Source of the DNA: Cyanobacterium sp. uoEpiScrs1
GTDB lineage: Bacteria > Cyanobacteriota > Cyanobacteriia > Cyanobacteriales > Microcystaceae
Reading direction: 5' to 3'
DNA length: 64,000 nt
Assembly (NCBI RefSeq): GCF_947331815.1
Contig: NZ_OX373462.1
Span: 1,041,376 to 1,105,375, forward strand
Part shown: one piece after another, positions 34,710-44,543 of the stretch
Layout of the letters: each line of letters begins with the position of its first letter
How positions within the stretch are numbered: the first letter of the stretch is position 1
Notes under the pieces: generated by a model
The model's input: the letters and a program-made list of their open reading frames with translations, nothing else
The model's database searches: none
What the model was told of the DNA's origin: nothing
Translations under genes and position numbers: made by a program

Positions 34710-35216
34710 CTACCAAATAGGTTTTCCTGAACGATCATAAACCATGATATCCCATTGACCACCCTGAGCAATCTCAAAAGCAATACGGTCACCATTTGCA
34801 TTAATTATAGGATTACGAACTTCTACTTGCAGGTTTTTAGTGAGACTACGTTTTTGTTGATTTTGGCGATCATAAAGATAAATATTTGATTGTCCCTGAC
34901 GACTAGTTGCAAAAACAATATAGCGGCCATCTTCAGAAATTGAAGGGTGAGAAGCCACTTCATCGAAAGAATTTAGTCCTGGTAAATCAATCAAATGTCG
35001 TTTTTGCGCATTAAATAAATAAACATCCTGAGAGCCATTACGATCAGACACAAAGATGATGTAGGAAGAAATTACTTGGGGCGTTAATTCTGAGGCCCGA
35101 CTATTTAATCCTTGTCCCCCCATATCAATACTAAAATGCAGGAAACGGGGATAACCACCACAACCTTTTAAAAAAGTGGCTAAAATTGCACTTAGGATTA
35201 GAATAAAATACTTCAC
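34710..35216 (-). CDS. TolB-like beta-propeller lipoprotein, second of a tandem pair
   Basis: 168 residues with a GTG start. An N-terminal hydrophobic signal ends in a lipobox-like LKGC (Cys19), so it is probably lipid-anchored. The rest holds PD40/WD40-like TolB repeats: IIFVSDRNGSQDVYLFNAQ, HPSISEDGRYIVFATSRQGQSNIYLYDRQ, NPIINANGDRIAFEIAQGGQWDIMVYDRSG. Three repeats are too few for a closed propeller, so it may associate with another protein. It starts 3 bp after the stop of its paralogue and is surely cotranscribed. Such proteins are common in cyanobacteria; the function is unknown and a Tol-Pal role is not implied. Confidence 0.78.
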   Translation of the reverse strand: MKYFILILSAILATFLKGCGGYPRFLHFSIDMGGQGLNSRASELTPQVISSYIIFVSDRNGSQDVYLFNAQKRHLIDLPGLNSFDEVASHPSISEDGRYIVFATSRQGQSNIYLYDRQNQQKRSLTKNLQVEVRNPIINANGDRIAFEIAQGGQWDIMVYDRSGKPIW

Positions 35217-35219
35217 TAT

Positions 35220-35819
35220 TTAAGGGACAACAACTGAAGCACCATCAGGAATATCTAACTCTATCAAAGGACCGCGATCAAATACTTCAATGTCCCACTG
35301 GCCGCGCTTTGCCGTTTCAAAAACAATGTAGCGTCCATCAGGGCTAATATGAGGATTTCTTACCCAACTCTGATATCCTTGGGTCAACAATTCAGCATGT
35401 CGGGTAGCACGATCATATAAAGCAACATCTGGCTGTCCTCGAATACTAGAAACGTACACGAGATAACGCCCCGTTCGGCTCAAACTGGGACTATCGAGAA
35501 CAACATTTTTGGGGTTTAGTCTAGGTAGATTAACTAACTGTTTTCCCCACAAATCATAAAGTAAAATTTGATTAGTACCATCACGATTAGAGACTAAAGC
35601 TAACCAACGTCCATCACCACTTAGAGCTGGTTGGACATCATTATAGCGGCTATTCAGCTTACCCAAAGCTTGGGAATGGTTAACAAGATTACAAGAATTC
35701 AGTAGAATCGTTGAAACCAATAGAATCAAGTAATACAAAAGAAAATATAGACCAAACCTTTTATTTGCTAGGAGTTTGGACTGATTCTCCAGGGCCACTT
35801 TTATTGGTCTACTTTTCAC
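35220..35819 (-). CDS. TolB-like beta-propeller lipoprotein, first of a tandem pair
   Basis: 199 residues with a GTG start at 35819. A basic N-terminus and a hydrophobic stretch (about 23-41) lead to LLNSC, a lipobox-like site (Cys43). Three TolB/PD40 repeats follow: QPALSGDGRWLALVSNRDGTNQILLYD, SPSLSRTGRYLVYVSSIRGQPDVALYD and NPHISPDGRYIVFETAKRGQWDIEVFD. The last repeat is close in sequence to the last repeat of the downstream gene, pointing to tandem duplication. It lies 45 bp downstream of ycf66 on the same strand, so the three form a probable operon. Confidence 0.78.
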   Translation of the reverse strand: MKSRPIKVALENQSKLLANKRFGLYFLLYYLILLVSTILLNSCNLVNHSQALGKLNSRYNDVQPALSGDGRWLALVSNRDGTNQILLYDLWGKQLVNLPRLNPKNVVLDSPSLSRTGRYLVYVSSIRGQPDVALYDRATRHAELLTQGYQSWVRNPHISPDGRYIVFETAKRGQWDIEVFDRGPLIELDIPDGASVVVP

Positions 35820-35864
35820 TCAAACTAACCGGGATTAACGATAGGAATAGGAAAGAATAGAATA

Positions 35865-36674
35865 CTAATTATGATCATGATGATCACTTTTTGATTCTTG
35901 ATTGGTATTCGATTGCTTTATTTCCTCTTCTGATCGGTGTTGTGATTGATCAATGGGATGATAATCTACATAGTCATCTGGCGCAGTTTTCTCGGATGGA
36001 TAATTAGAATAATAGTTTCGCTCAGATGAAGAATCTAGAGGAGGTTGTCCAGGAGGTATAGGAGGAGTTTTTGGCGATTGACTGTTCGGACGAGGACGAC
36101 GGGAGATATTCCGTTCTTCCCACATGTCAGAGGAATCATTCCAGGCGTCATATGATTGAGAGGAAGGTGAGCTGGTGCGACGGGGACGACGTTGACGAGT
36201 TGGTTCACGATCACTATAGGACTGACTTGAACGACGAGTCCCTCTAGAACTACGAGGTTCTTCATACCCTCTTAACCGGCGGTTACTAGTGTATTTTGTC
36301 TCTTCTTCGTATGGTTCGAGTCGATCTAATTCAGCTTCTGTGTAGACGCGAGTTTTACTCACCCGACGCTCATTATCCACAATTGGAAAATTTCGTTTAG
36401 CTTGTTCTGTTGTTGCACCTCGTAGTCGAATAGTTTCTACTGCAAAAAATATTGCTGAACCGGTCAAGAGAAATTGCCCAAACTGCAAAATAGGATCAAG
36501 TCGCCATCCCTGAAACAACAAAATCAAGCCACATAACAAACCTACTGCCGCAAAAAATATATCATGATCTCTCGATAATTCAGGGCGGACGGATCTTAGA
36601 AAATATAAGCCAGCCCCTGCCACTGCCAGGAATATACCAAGAATACTAGCCGAATTTAACCCAAAATTTACCAT
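35865..36674 (-). CDS. ycf66: Ycf66 family membrane protein
   Basis: 269-residue protein of a family found in cyanobacteria and in some plastid genomes; function unknown. The conserved N-terminal 90 residues (MVNFGLNSASILGIFLAVAG..., RPELSRDHDIFFAAVGLLCGLILLFQGWRLDPILQFGQFLL) contain about three hydrophobic helices. The rest (about 105-269) is a polar, disordered tail rich in Arg, Ser, Pro and Tyr and ending His-Asp rich. Such tails vary strongly between species. It is first in a run with the two TolB-like lipoprotein genes. ATG 36674 matches the family start. Confidence 0.92.
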   Translation of the reverse strand: MVNFGLNSASILGIFLAVAGAGLYFLRSVRPELSRDHDIFFAAVGLLCGLILLFQGWRLDPILQFGQFLLTGSAIFFAVETIRLRGATTEQAKRNFPIVDNERRVSKTRVYTEAELDRLEPYEEETKYTSNRRLRGYEEPRSSRGTRRSSQSYSDREPTRQRRPRRTSSPSSQSYDAWNDSSDMWEERNISRRPRPNSQSPKTPPIPPGQPPLDSSSERNYYSNYPSEKTAPDDYVDYHPIDQSQHRSEEEIKQSNTNQESKSDHHDHN

Positions 36675-37077
36675 TACCCCTCTCTATTTTCCATCTCTAT
36701 AGTAGCGATTTTTGATAAAGGATTTCCACTTCCCATTTTTAGGACATCTAGAGAATACCCCTATCTTTAAAAAGCTAATATTTTGATTGGGACAAATGTT
36801 TTTTATAAAAACCTAATCTTGCTACTTTAGCTGATAAAAATTGAACCAGCTGTGATAAGAACAACAACGATGATATTTCTCAAAACCACACTCCACAAGA
36901 AGTCTTTTAACAGAATACCATATAGTCTTATGCTTTTTGCCAGTTTGAATACATTCTTTATTTATCTTAAAAGGCTTCCAAGTAATTATATTAAGGAATT
37001 TACTGCGCAAAGACTACTTAAATTAGAAGGGAATACGAAGTTAGCACAAATTTTTTTAGAGACAATTGTTGATTAGA
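36675..37077. other. Spacer between ycf66 and gltA
   Basis: 403 bp, mostly AT-rich. Small frames exist on both strands but show no family resemblance, no ribosome-binding site and no coding bias. I see nothing in it; it should contain the ycf66 promoter. Confidence 0.45.
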
Positions 37078-38187
37078 TTATCTCTCGGCGATGGGAGACC
37101 ATTTTTGTTCACTCGGCCCTGTGTATATGGATTTAGGACGAATAATGCGGTCTTGTTCAAGTTGTTCAAAACAATGAGCCAGCCAGCCCACCACCCGGCT
37201 AATTGTAAATGTACTAGTAAATAGGGGCGTAGGAATATCAAGTCCATGCAAAACTAACGCGGTATGATATTCAACATTTGTTTTGATACTTCGATGGGGT
37301 TTGTATTCTTTGAGTAGCCTTAAAGCGATTCTCTCAACATCAATCGCAAGAGTCCAGAATTCTGAGAGATCTTTATGGTGCCAAAGATCTTCAGCTACTT
37401 CTGAAAGGAGTACAGCACGCGGATCTTTGACTCGATAAATACGATGACCAAAACCCATTAGACGCTCTCTACTTTCAAACTTATGGCGTAAGTATGATTC
37501 TATCTCCGAAAATGTTTTAATTTCTAGTAACATGTCAATGACTGGACCTGGCGCACCACCGTGAAGGATTCCCTTTAAAGCACCAATAGCTGCAGTTATG
37601 GCAGAGACAAAATCTGAGCGAGTTGACATCACTACTCGTGCCGAAAAAGTAGATGCATTGAGTCCGTGTTCCACCACTGTATTTAGATAGATTTCTAACC
37701 CCCGAATATGTTCAAGAGAAGGCTCCTCTCCCGTAAGCATATAGAGGTAATTGGCTGCATGACCTAATGCAGGATGAGGATCAATTATAGTTTTATTATT
37801 AATTAATCTCCAATAAGTAGCAGTAATTACAGGAATTGAGGCGATTATCTTAAGTGCACCACTAATTCCCTCTTTATCCATACGATGTGAATGCATATCC
37901 ATTGAGAGGCAACTTACTCCAATACGTAAAGCTTCTGTTGGCTCAATCTCATTTTCAGCTGCACTCTTGAGAACATCTAATATTTTGGGATCAAGATCTC
38001 GATAATCTAACAACTTCTTAGTTAGTAGATTCAATTCACCTTGAGTAGGGAGATGGCTATGCAGCAATAAAAAAACAATCTCTTCAAAGGAAGCATTTAT
38101 AGCAAGTTCTTCGAACGGAAACCCTAATATAATTAACTTACCTAACTGCCCATCGATCTTACTAAGGTGATTGGGAATATTGTCCAT
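37078..38187 (-). CDS. gltA: Citrate synthase, CitA-like branch, with shortened N-terminus
   Basis: Condenses acetyl-CoA with oxaloacetate at the entry of the (open) TCA pathway to 2-oxoglutarate for ammonium assimilation. Catalytic histidines are in VVEHGLNASTFSAR and MGFGHRIYRVKDPRA. The third catalytic position is Glu in KTNVEYHTA, as in Bacillus CitA-type enzymes, rather than Asp. The first usable ATG in frame is at 38187 (a TTG lies at 38196), giving about 369 residues and an N-terminus some 10 residues shorter than usual, with no Shine-Dalgarno. A good ribosome site and ATG lie further upstream in another frame (see 38162-38241), so the 5' end may have suffered a frameshift. The rest is intact. 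Confidence 0.88.
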   Translation of the reverse strand: MDNIPNHLSKIDGQLGKLIILGFPFEELAINASFEEIVFLLLHSHLPTQGELNLLTKKLLDYRDLDPKILDVLKSAAENEIEPTEALRIGVSCLSMDMHSHRMDKEGISGALKIIASIPVITATYWRLINNKTIIDPHPALGHAANYLYMLTGEEPSLEHIRGLEIYLNTVVEHGLNASTFSARVVMSTRSDFVSAITAAIGALKGILHGGAPGPVIDMLLEIKTFSEIESYLRHKFESRERLMGFGHRIYRVKDPRAVLLSEVAEDLWHHKDLSEFWTLAIDVERIALRLLKEYKPHRSIKTNVEYHTALVLHGLDIPTPLFTSTFTISRVVGWLAHCFEQLEQDRIIRPKSIYTGPSEQKWSPIAER

Positions 38188-38241
38188 ATACTTCAAAAAT
38201 CTGACTAACTGAAATAGACATTATATACATCACAAACCTCC
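38162..38241 (-). pseudogene. Out-of-frame ribosome site and start of gltA
   Basis: On the minus strand GGAGG (38241-38237) is followed after six bases by ATG at 38230. The frame reads MYIMSISVSQIFEVYGQYSQ and stops at 38162 after 22 codons, overlapping the gltA frame. SVSQIFE resembles the usual lead-in to citrate synthase, and the gltA frame resumes the similarity at DNIPNHLSKIDGQ. A net loss of about two bases near 38190-38200 would explain both. This is inference from sequence resemblance; a sequencing error would look the same. Confidence 0.5.
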
Positions 38242-38464
38242 ATACAGTTTAGCATAGTCAAATTATATATCCATCACCTTGGATCAAAAGCTTCGAAAAG
38301 CTTACTTGTTGTATATCAATAATCTTTGCTTTAGTTAATTAAGATTCGCTATTAGAGTAGTTTATACATCCTTGGCAAATAGTTTTTTAAGACGACAAAA
38401 GCAGCGGCGCATGATTGTAATTTCTTTACAAATCACCTTTTAACTTGAATATTAAAAATAATAG

Positions 38465-40276
38465 TTACTGTGGATCTAATTTTAAGACAGCCATAAATGC
38501 TTCTTGGGGAACGTCAACTGTTCCAATAGACTTCATCCGCTTCTTTCCTTTGGCTTGTTTTTGTAATAGTTTCTTTTTGCGAGAAATATCTCCTCCATAA
38601 CATTTTGCCAACACATCTTTTCGAAGTGCAGGAATATGCTCGCTAGCAATAACTTTTGTCCCAATCGCCGCCTGAATAGGAACTTTAAACTGATGACGAG
38701 GAATCAACTCTTTGAGCTTTTCTGTTAAAGCACGACCTACAAAATAGGCTTTATCTCGGTGGACAATCATAGCCAAAGCATCTACTCCATCTCCGTTCAC
38801 AAGAATATCTAATTTAACTAAGGGGTTTTCTCTATAGCCAATTAAACAATATTCCATACTTGCGTAACCTCGTGAGCGCGACTTTAACTGATCAAAAAAG
38901 TCAGTGACTACTTCAGCTAAAGGTAACTCATAAGTCAAGGCAGTTCTTGATAGAGTAAAGTAGCGCATATCCTTAAATACCCCACGACGACTTTGACATA
39001 ATTCCATCAATGTTCCTACATAAGTTTCAGGGGTAATCATTTCTACTTGAATATAAGGTTCTTCAATTTTCTCTTGTTTTTGAGGTGAAGGAAGTAAACT
39101 GGGATTGTCAATTTCAATAATTTCTCCATCAATAGTGGTAATACGATAAATTACTGATGGTGCGGTAGTAATTAGGTCAAGATTGTATTCTCTTTCGAGT
39201 CTTTCTTGAACAATTTCCATATGAAGCAATCCCAAAAAACCACAGCGAAAACCAAACCCCATCGCACTGGAGGTTTCAGGTTCATAAGACAAAGCCGCGT
39301 CATTAAGTTTAAGTTTATTTAAGGCTTCACGCAGATCCTCATACTGATCTGCATCGGTAGGAAATAGTCCACAAAAAACCATTGGTTTAGCCTCAGTATA
39401 GCCTGGAAGAGGTTTTTCTGCGAGTTTTGTAGCTAAAGTAATCGTATCTCCAACTCGTGCATCTTCTACTGTCTTAATAGCTGCCGCCAAATAACCTACT
39501 TCTCCAGCGTGCAGACTATCCACTTGCACCTGGCTAGGAGAAAGGACTCCTAACTCGTCGATATTGTACTCTTTACCAGAAGCCATCAACCGAATGCAAT
39601 CACCATTTTTAACAGTTCCATCCATAACGCGGAAATAAACAATAACTCCCCGATAAGGATCATAATAACTATCAAATATTAAAGCCCTTAAAGGCTCGTC
39701 TACCATATCTTCTGGAGATGGAACTAGATGAACAATAGATTCTAAAATCTCATCAACACCCACCCCATTTTTGGCAGAGGCTCTTACTATATTACTGCAA
39801 TCAAGACCAACTACTTCTTCAATTTCGTTAGCCACCCGTTCAGGTTCAGAGCCTGGCAAATCAATTTTATTTAAAATAGGAATAATCTCTAAGTTATTCT
39901 CCAAAGCTAAATAAACATTAGCCAAAGTTTGGGCTTCTACCCCTTGGGAGGAATCTACTACCAGTAAAGCCCCCTCACAAGCTGCTAAAGAGCGAGACAC
40001 CTCATAAGAAAAGTCCACATGACCAGGAGTATCAATAAGGTTCAGAATATATTTTTCTCCATTCCTGGCCGTATAACTCATTCGAGCTGTTTGTAATTTA
40101 ATCGTAATTCCTCGTTCCCGTTCTAGATCCATATTGTCAAGGAATTGCTCTTTCATTTGCCGTTGTTCCACCGTTCCAGTGTCTTGCAACATGCGGTCAG
40201 CTAGGGTCGACTTACCATGGTCGATGTGGGCGATGATAGAGAAGTTACGAATATGAGAAACAGGAACGTCGGTCAT
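38465..40276 (-). CDS. lepA: LepA (EF-4), translational GTPase
   Basis: 603-residue ribosomal GTPase that acts in elongation and initiation quality control and can promote back-translocation. The G domain carries [12 protein letters not shown] (P-loop), the RERGITI switch, DTPGHVDF and NKIDLPG. The LepA-specific C-terminal domain ends [27 protein letters not shown]...[13 protein letters not shown]. The frame continues upstream to 40327, but ATG 40276 ([21 protein letters not shown]) gives the standard N-terminus. No Shine-Dalgarno is evident. It is separated from gltA by 277 bp on the same strand. Confidence 0.97.
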   Translation of the reverse strand: MTDVPVSHIRNFSIIAHIDHGKSTLADRMLQDTGTVEQRQMKEQFLDNMDLERERGITIKLQTARMSYTARNGEKYILNLIDTPGHVDFSYEVSRSLAACEGALLVVDSSQGVEAQTLANVYLALENNLEIIPILNKIDLPGSEPERVANEIEEVVGLDCSNIVRASAKNGVGVDEILESIVHLVPSPEDMVDEPLRALIFDSYYDPYRGVIVYFRVMDGTVKNGDCIRLMASGKEYNIDELGVLSPSQVQVDSLHAGEVGYLAAAIKTVEDARVGDTITLATKLAEKPLPGYTEAKPMVFCGLFPTDADQYEDLREALNKLKLNDAALSYEPETSSAMGFGFRCGFLGLLHMEIVQERLEREYNLDLITTAPSVIYRITTIDGEIIEIDNPSLLPSPQKQEKIEEPYIQVEMITPETYVGTLMELCQSRRGVFKDMRYFTLSRTALTYELPLAEVVTDFFDQLKSRSRGYASMEYCLIGYRENPLVKLDILVNGDGVDALAMIVHRDKAYFVGRALTEKLKELIPRHQFKVPIQAAIGTKVIASEHIPALRKDVLAKCYGGDISRKKKLLQKQAKGKKRMKSIGTVDVPQEAFMAVLKLDPQ

Positions 40277-41689
40277 ATAGTTAGTTTTTAGTGGGAATGA
40301 ATTTAGTAAAATCGAGAGCTTCTTCATTATTTATTGTAATAGTGATTTTGCTAAATGTAGCTAGGTTTTTAGACACAATTCTGTTTATGTTGCTGTGCTG
40401 AGAAACCTCTTTTTGCCTTTCAGATGGCTTTTAGGGTCTAAATATGGATTTATTATTAGTTAAGGACAGATATCAATCGACTGAATGATTGAATCCAATA
40501 TTCTAAGCTAGGGTGAGCATTATGATTGTTTGGTTTGTTGAAGATCTTAAGCGAAGGCAATTTGATTTTTACTATTTTGTGTTTGGTGAGTTTTAAGTGC
40601 CTATTTGTATTGACAAATCTGAGAATAATTAGAATAGGATAAGAGATGTTGATTATAAAAAATCAATTATCTTTGGAATGGAATAAAATAAAAACAGTCG
40701 AGATAATTAAAATTTATTTATAATGAAAAATAAAATAAACATAAAGTCATAAGTTTTAATATTTAAATTTTTATATAAACAATATGAATTCACGTCAAAT
40801 ATCTATAAACTAGTTTTTCTAAAAAAACGAAAGTATTTTAATGAATCAGTACATGGTATAATAATAAGAGTTCAACAATTTTTTTATTACAATCCTAATT
40901 TTATATTAATTTGACTCATTTATCCTGTTTGTTTTTTACACTATCGCTATTTAGTAATAAGCAAATAAAAACATAAAATATAAGAGTAATAAAATATACT
41001 TTGCTTTTATACCTTAACTATATGCTTAGGAAGATGATTTAAGAAAAAATATAATATGATGAGAGTGGTAATTAATCGAGATTGTAAAAAAGTAATAACA
41101 AAGCTTTATTTAAGCCAAACGTTGAAGATAAGTAATGGTTTTTGAGGTTACCATAGCTTAATCAGGAATTGAATAAATAGAAGTATAGATAAGGTGTTTG
41201 AAAAATTTAGGTAAAAAAACTTTTTAAAAGTTTGTGCTGGACTTAATTGTTTAGTAAAATCCAAGTTTTATAAGTCCCAAAATTAGTTTGAGTATATAGG
41301 AATAATCTCAAATTAGTTTTTGTATGTGTCATCAGACTTGATATTAATCTACAAAAATTATCATACTTTTGGAGTAGTCTTAGATAATTAGGGACCGAAC
41401 TAGTAGAGTTTTGCAGATTAGTTTCATAAAAAAAAATATATCTTAAGTATATTTTAAAATATGTTGTTGGGCGAAATTAAAGTATTATTGTTAATATCCA
41501 ATCAACTGGCTTTAATTCGAGTGTCTAAGCAAATAAAATAGATGCTATTAAGCATTGATTTTTTTCGAATAAATTGAATAAAGTTGATTTAGTAACGGTC
41601 TTTCTAATATCCCCGGGAAAAGAGCAAGTGACTTTAGAATAATCGCTTGATTGTTCGGTGTTATTATAAATAATAAAGGATAAAATTTG
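40277..41689. other. 1.4-kb divergent spacer
   Basis: Lies between the starts of lepA (minus) and the DUF721 gene (plus). No gene, RNA or long hairpin recognised. The first 300 bp next to lepA are less AT-rich and may hold its promoter. Confidence 0.5.
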
Positions 41690-42256
41690 ATGGCTTTTAA
41701 TTCCCTCAATCACTTAGTAATTGTTTTAACTCAACAACCTGAATGGGCGCGATATAAGCGATATTATCTCCTATACAAATATTGGAATGAAGTGATTGAT
41801 CCCAAGATTGTTTCCCATGCTCGACCTTTATACATTCAGAGAGATTTACTATGGGTGGCTACTTCAAGTGCAGTTTGGGCTCAACATTTATCATTACAAC
41901 GTCACCTTTTCCTCAAAAATATTAATGCTAAGTTTCCTGAAGAACCTCTGATAGATATTCGTTTCTCATCGGCTAGGTGGCATGACTCTCAGCTAATTGC
42001 AGATACTTTCATCGAATCATCTCATCCGAGCCATATTGATTTCCAGGTGTCTTTGTCTCACACTAATTCTCATAACTTAATAACTCCAGCAGTAGCTTTC
42101 CAACGTTGGACTGAGTTAATAAAAATGAGAGCACAGGGCATGCCATTATGTCCTCAATGTCGTTGTCCAACACCTCCTGGTGAAATAAAACGCTGGTCGC
42201 TCTGTATGCATTGTGCTACCCAAAAGTGGCAGACTAATTATCCTTATTCTCAGTAG
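41690..42256 (+). CDS. DUF721 (DciA-like) protein with C-terminal zinc-ribbon motif
   Basis: 188 residues. The N-terminal half (about 5-92) is a DUF721 domain: 'W..V....I..HA.PL.I.RDLLWVATSSAVWAQHLSL', related to DciA, the replicative helicase loader of many bacteria, which is KH-like and binds nucleic acid. The C-terminus has two CxxC pairs (Cys154/157 and Cys172/175), probably a zinc ribbon. Start ATG 41690 has the ribosome site AAAGGA nine bases upstream and is preferred to the TTG at 41687. A role in loading the replicative helicase is possible from family knowledge but is not shown here. Confidence 0.8.
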   Translation: MAFNSLNHLVIVLTQQPEWARYKRYYLLYKYWNEVIDPKIVSHARPLYIQRDLLWVATSSAVWAQHLSLQRHLFLKNINAKFPEEPLIDIRFSSARWHDSQLIADTFIESSHPSHIDFQVSLSHTNSHNLITPAVAFQRWTELIKMRAQGMPLCPQCRCPTPPGEIKRWSLCMHCATQKWQTNYPYSQ

Positions 42257-42684
42257 TTTCACTTAAGTTTAAGAATTATTGTTCAAAAGTTTATTAAAGA
42301 TAAACTTACAAATATGATATTGTCGATTACTCTTGATTTCTTTTTTTATACTTATTATCTATTAGTCTATCGAAGTAAGGAACTATATTATTCAATTGTA
42401 AAGATTAATATATTATTGAGTTTTAGAAATTACTAAAACTCAATAATATACAGAAGGCTTACACTCTAGTAAAATGCTTAATAAATTGTGAAGTAAAAAC
42501 TTTTACTAAATATAAACAGATATTATTTCCATCTAAGAATGATATCTGTTCAGATTAAACATAAATTTTAAGCATAATAACTTTGGCTTATTAAAGGATA
42601 CGATCCTTGGCTTTATCAGGATGCATTTTTAAGTTAGATTAATAGCCAAAGGTTAAACATTAACTTATAAAGATAGGATATGAT
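42257..42684. other. Spacer between DUF721 gene and surE
   Basis: 428 bp, AT-rich. It contains the 18-bp-stem inverted repeat at 42409-42450 and a small hairpin AAGGAT/ATCCTT near 42595. No gene. Confidence 0.5.
42409..42450. repeat. Inverted repeat, 18-bp perfect arms, 6-nt loop
   Basis: TATATTATTGAGTTTTAG (42409-42426) pairs exactly with 42433-42450 around AAATTA. It lies 153 bp after the DUF721 gene. The lack of a T-tract leaves a terminator role open. Confidence 0.87.
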
Positions 42685-43362
42685 ATGACTTTTATATTGA
42701 CTAATGATGATGGGATCGATTCCCCAGGGATTCGTGCTTTGTATAATGCCCTGGGAAGACAAGGAATTATTGTTGCCCCTAAAGAACAACAATCAGGCTG
42801 TGGTCACCGCGTCACGACTAATAAACCTATTCATCTCAAAAAACGGTCTGAGAGCGAATATGTTGTTGATGGAACCCCTGCAGACTGCACTCGCCTAGCC
42901 TTGACTCAAGTGTCTAAGAAAACAAAATGGGTGCTATCAGGGATCAATTCTGGAGGAAATTTAGGGGTAGACATTTACATATCAGGAACAGTAGCTGCAG
43001 TTAGGGAAGCAGCAATGCACGGTATCCCAGGAATTGCAATTTCCCATTGGATTAAGCGACCTTTAGCCATTGATTGGGACTTGGCGACAAAATGGACAGC
43101 TAAGGTGCTAGAGAAACTGTGGAGTTATCCTCTATCTTCTGGCAGTTTTTGGAATGTCAATTTACCCCATTTAGAGATTGGTTCTCCAGAACCGGAAATT
43201 GTATTTTGTGAAAGGAGCACTCATCCTTTACCGGTAGACTATTGGGTTAAAGGGGAATTTTATCATTATCAAGGGGAATACATTAAAAGACAGCGATCGC
43301 AAGGTACAGACGTAGATGTTTGTTTTTCTGGCAACATTACAGTAACATTGGTTAACATTTGA
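42685..43362 (+). CDS. surE: SurE, 5'/3'-nucleotidase (survival protein)
   Basis: 225-residue metal-dependent nucleotidase that dephosphorylates nucleoside monophosphates. The N-terminal signature ILTNDDGIDSPGIRAL holds the Asp8-Asp9 metal pair. APKEQQSGCGHRVTTNKP, VDGTPADCTRLAL and VLSGINSGGNLGVDIYISGTVAAVREAAM complete the active site. The length is at the short end for the family, with no sign of truncation. An AGGATATG segment before the start may act as ribosome site. The gene carries the only full HIP1 octamer (GCGATCGC, 43293-43300) that I noticed in the window. Confidence 0.95.
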   Translation: MTFILTNDDGIDSPGIRALYNALGRQGIIVAPKEQQSGCGHRVTTNKPIHLKKRSESEYVVDGTPADCTRLALTQVSKKTKWVLSGINSGGNLGVDIYISGTVAAVREAAMHGIPGIAISHWIKRPLAIDWDLATKWTAKVLEKLWSYPLSSGSFWNVNLPHLEIGSPEPEIVFCERSTHPLPVDYWVKGEFYHYQGEYIKRQRSQGTDVDVCFSGNITVTLVNI

Positions 43363-43840
43363 CTTTGAAGTTAACCATCGTAAAAACCTCTCTATCCCAC
43401 TCAGTATTATTGATATTGTCAATTCTGCCATAAAGAATTCTTGAAATTATAGATTGTTAAGCATTTTCTGTTTTATCTTTTCAAATCTTATTTTAGAAGA
43501 ATCGTACTTGCCAAAAATCACTATAAGTGGATTCGCCCCTAAAAATAGAATCCTAGTAGTTTTTGCTGATTAAATAGGGATACCAGTAAAAAATTTATTT
43601 ACTAATCATGTTAGTAGGTATTTTCTGTTGTAGAAAATATATTATGTATATATAATTTGTATATATTTTTTATATCTTAATATTATTATCTATTAAGTGT
43701 AAATACTTTAAGAGTAGTTTTTGCTGTTATTAAATTGCTTATAATTTATTTAACTTAATTTAATTTAATTAGAATATCTTCTTTTGTTTAAGCCTGTAAA
43801 AGGCTAGGAATTTATTTGTTTCAACTATACTAATAAGTAT

Positions 43841-43878
43841 ACAATTGCTATACTATAAATTTATAGTATAGCAATTGT
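43841..43878. repeat. Perfect 38-bp palindrome
   Basis: ACAATTGCTATACTATAAA (43841-43859) is followed without a loop by its exact complement to 43878. It lies about 480 bp past surE in the convergent surE/lpdA spacer. Confidence 0.9.
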
Positions 43879-44514
43879 TATTGTGTGCTAACTCTAAATA
43901 TTAGTTGACAATTAATATATACTATGTTTATAGTTATGTTCTAAATAGATTAAATTATTTATTGAGAATCTAAAAAATATTTGCTTTTAGATAAACAGAA
44001 TTTAAATTAAATAGCAAAAATTTTTTTCTAAAATTATGATAAATAAATTACTATAATTCTATATTTTGTTATTTATATAAAATAATTAAGAAATTAATGT
44101 AAATCAATAGTATTACTATTGCAATACTATGACTATAATTATGTTTAGAATTTATTATTTATAAAGATAAATATAATTTTTCAAGTCACAATTTTTCCAA
44201 ATTGAGATCTCCACTAGCAAGTTAAAGAAATAGGAAATATGTTTTGGCTTAACAGTTTTTTAAATTTTGATTGAACTATTGAGATAAATATTAAAAATAG
44301 TCAGACTTAATAAACCTGACTATTATACAATAACAGCCTTGCCGTTAACCTTATCTAGGGTAGGTAATCAATCTACACCAGTTTTTTAAGTAAATTACTG
44401 AAATATTATGTATACATTATTTTAATTATTGTTGATATATTCTTTTACTTACTATGTAAAATAAAACAAAACAAGCTAGGATTAACGTATTCATAAAAAT
44501 CATCGTTTATGAAG

Positions 44515-44539
44515 ATGGGGTGGGCTATGCCCACCCCAT
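44515..44539 (-). terminator. GC-rich hairpin directly after lpdA
   Basis: ATGGGGTGGGC (44515-44525) pairs with GCCCACCCCAT (44529-44539) around TAT, 4 bp downstream of the lpdA stop. It is by far the most GC-rich stem in the AT-rich spacers. A second stem, TCATAAA/TTTATGA, lies just beyond at 44491-44512. There is no long T-tract, so factor-independent termination is likely but not certain. Confidence 0.7.
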
Positions 44540-44543
44540 AAGG

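Larger units (their letters stand above)
43363..44543. other. 1.18-kb spacer between convergent genes
   Basis: AT-rich and without a recognised gene. It contains a perfect palindrome (43841-43878), weaker stems at 44108-44132 and 44296-44324 (AATAGTCAG/CTGACTATT), and a GC-rich terminator hairpin beside lpdA (44515-44539). Confidence 0.55.

Noticed and set aside
36852-37076. Overlapping small frames on both strands between ycf66 and gltA
   Set aside because: Antiparallel frames in AT-rich DNA with no coding bias or motifs.
37078-38187. Glu instead of Asp at the third catalytic position of citrate synthase
   Set aside because: The NVEYHTA form matches CitA-type citrate synthases such as the Bacillus enzyme (NVEFYA), so it is a family variant rather than a loss of activity.
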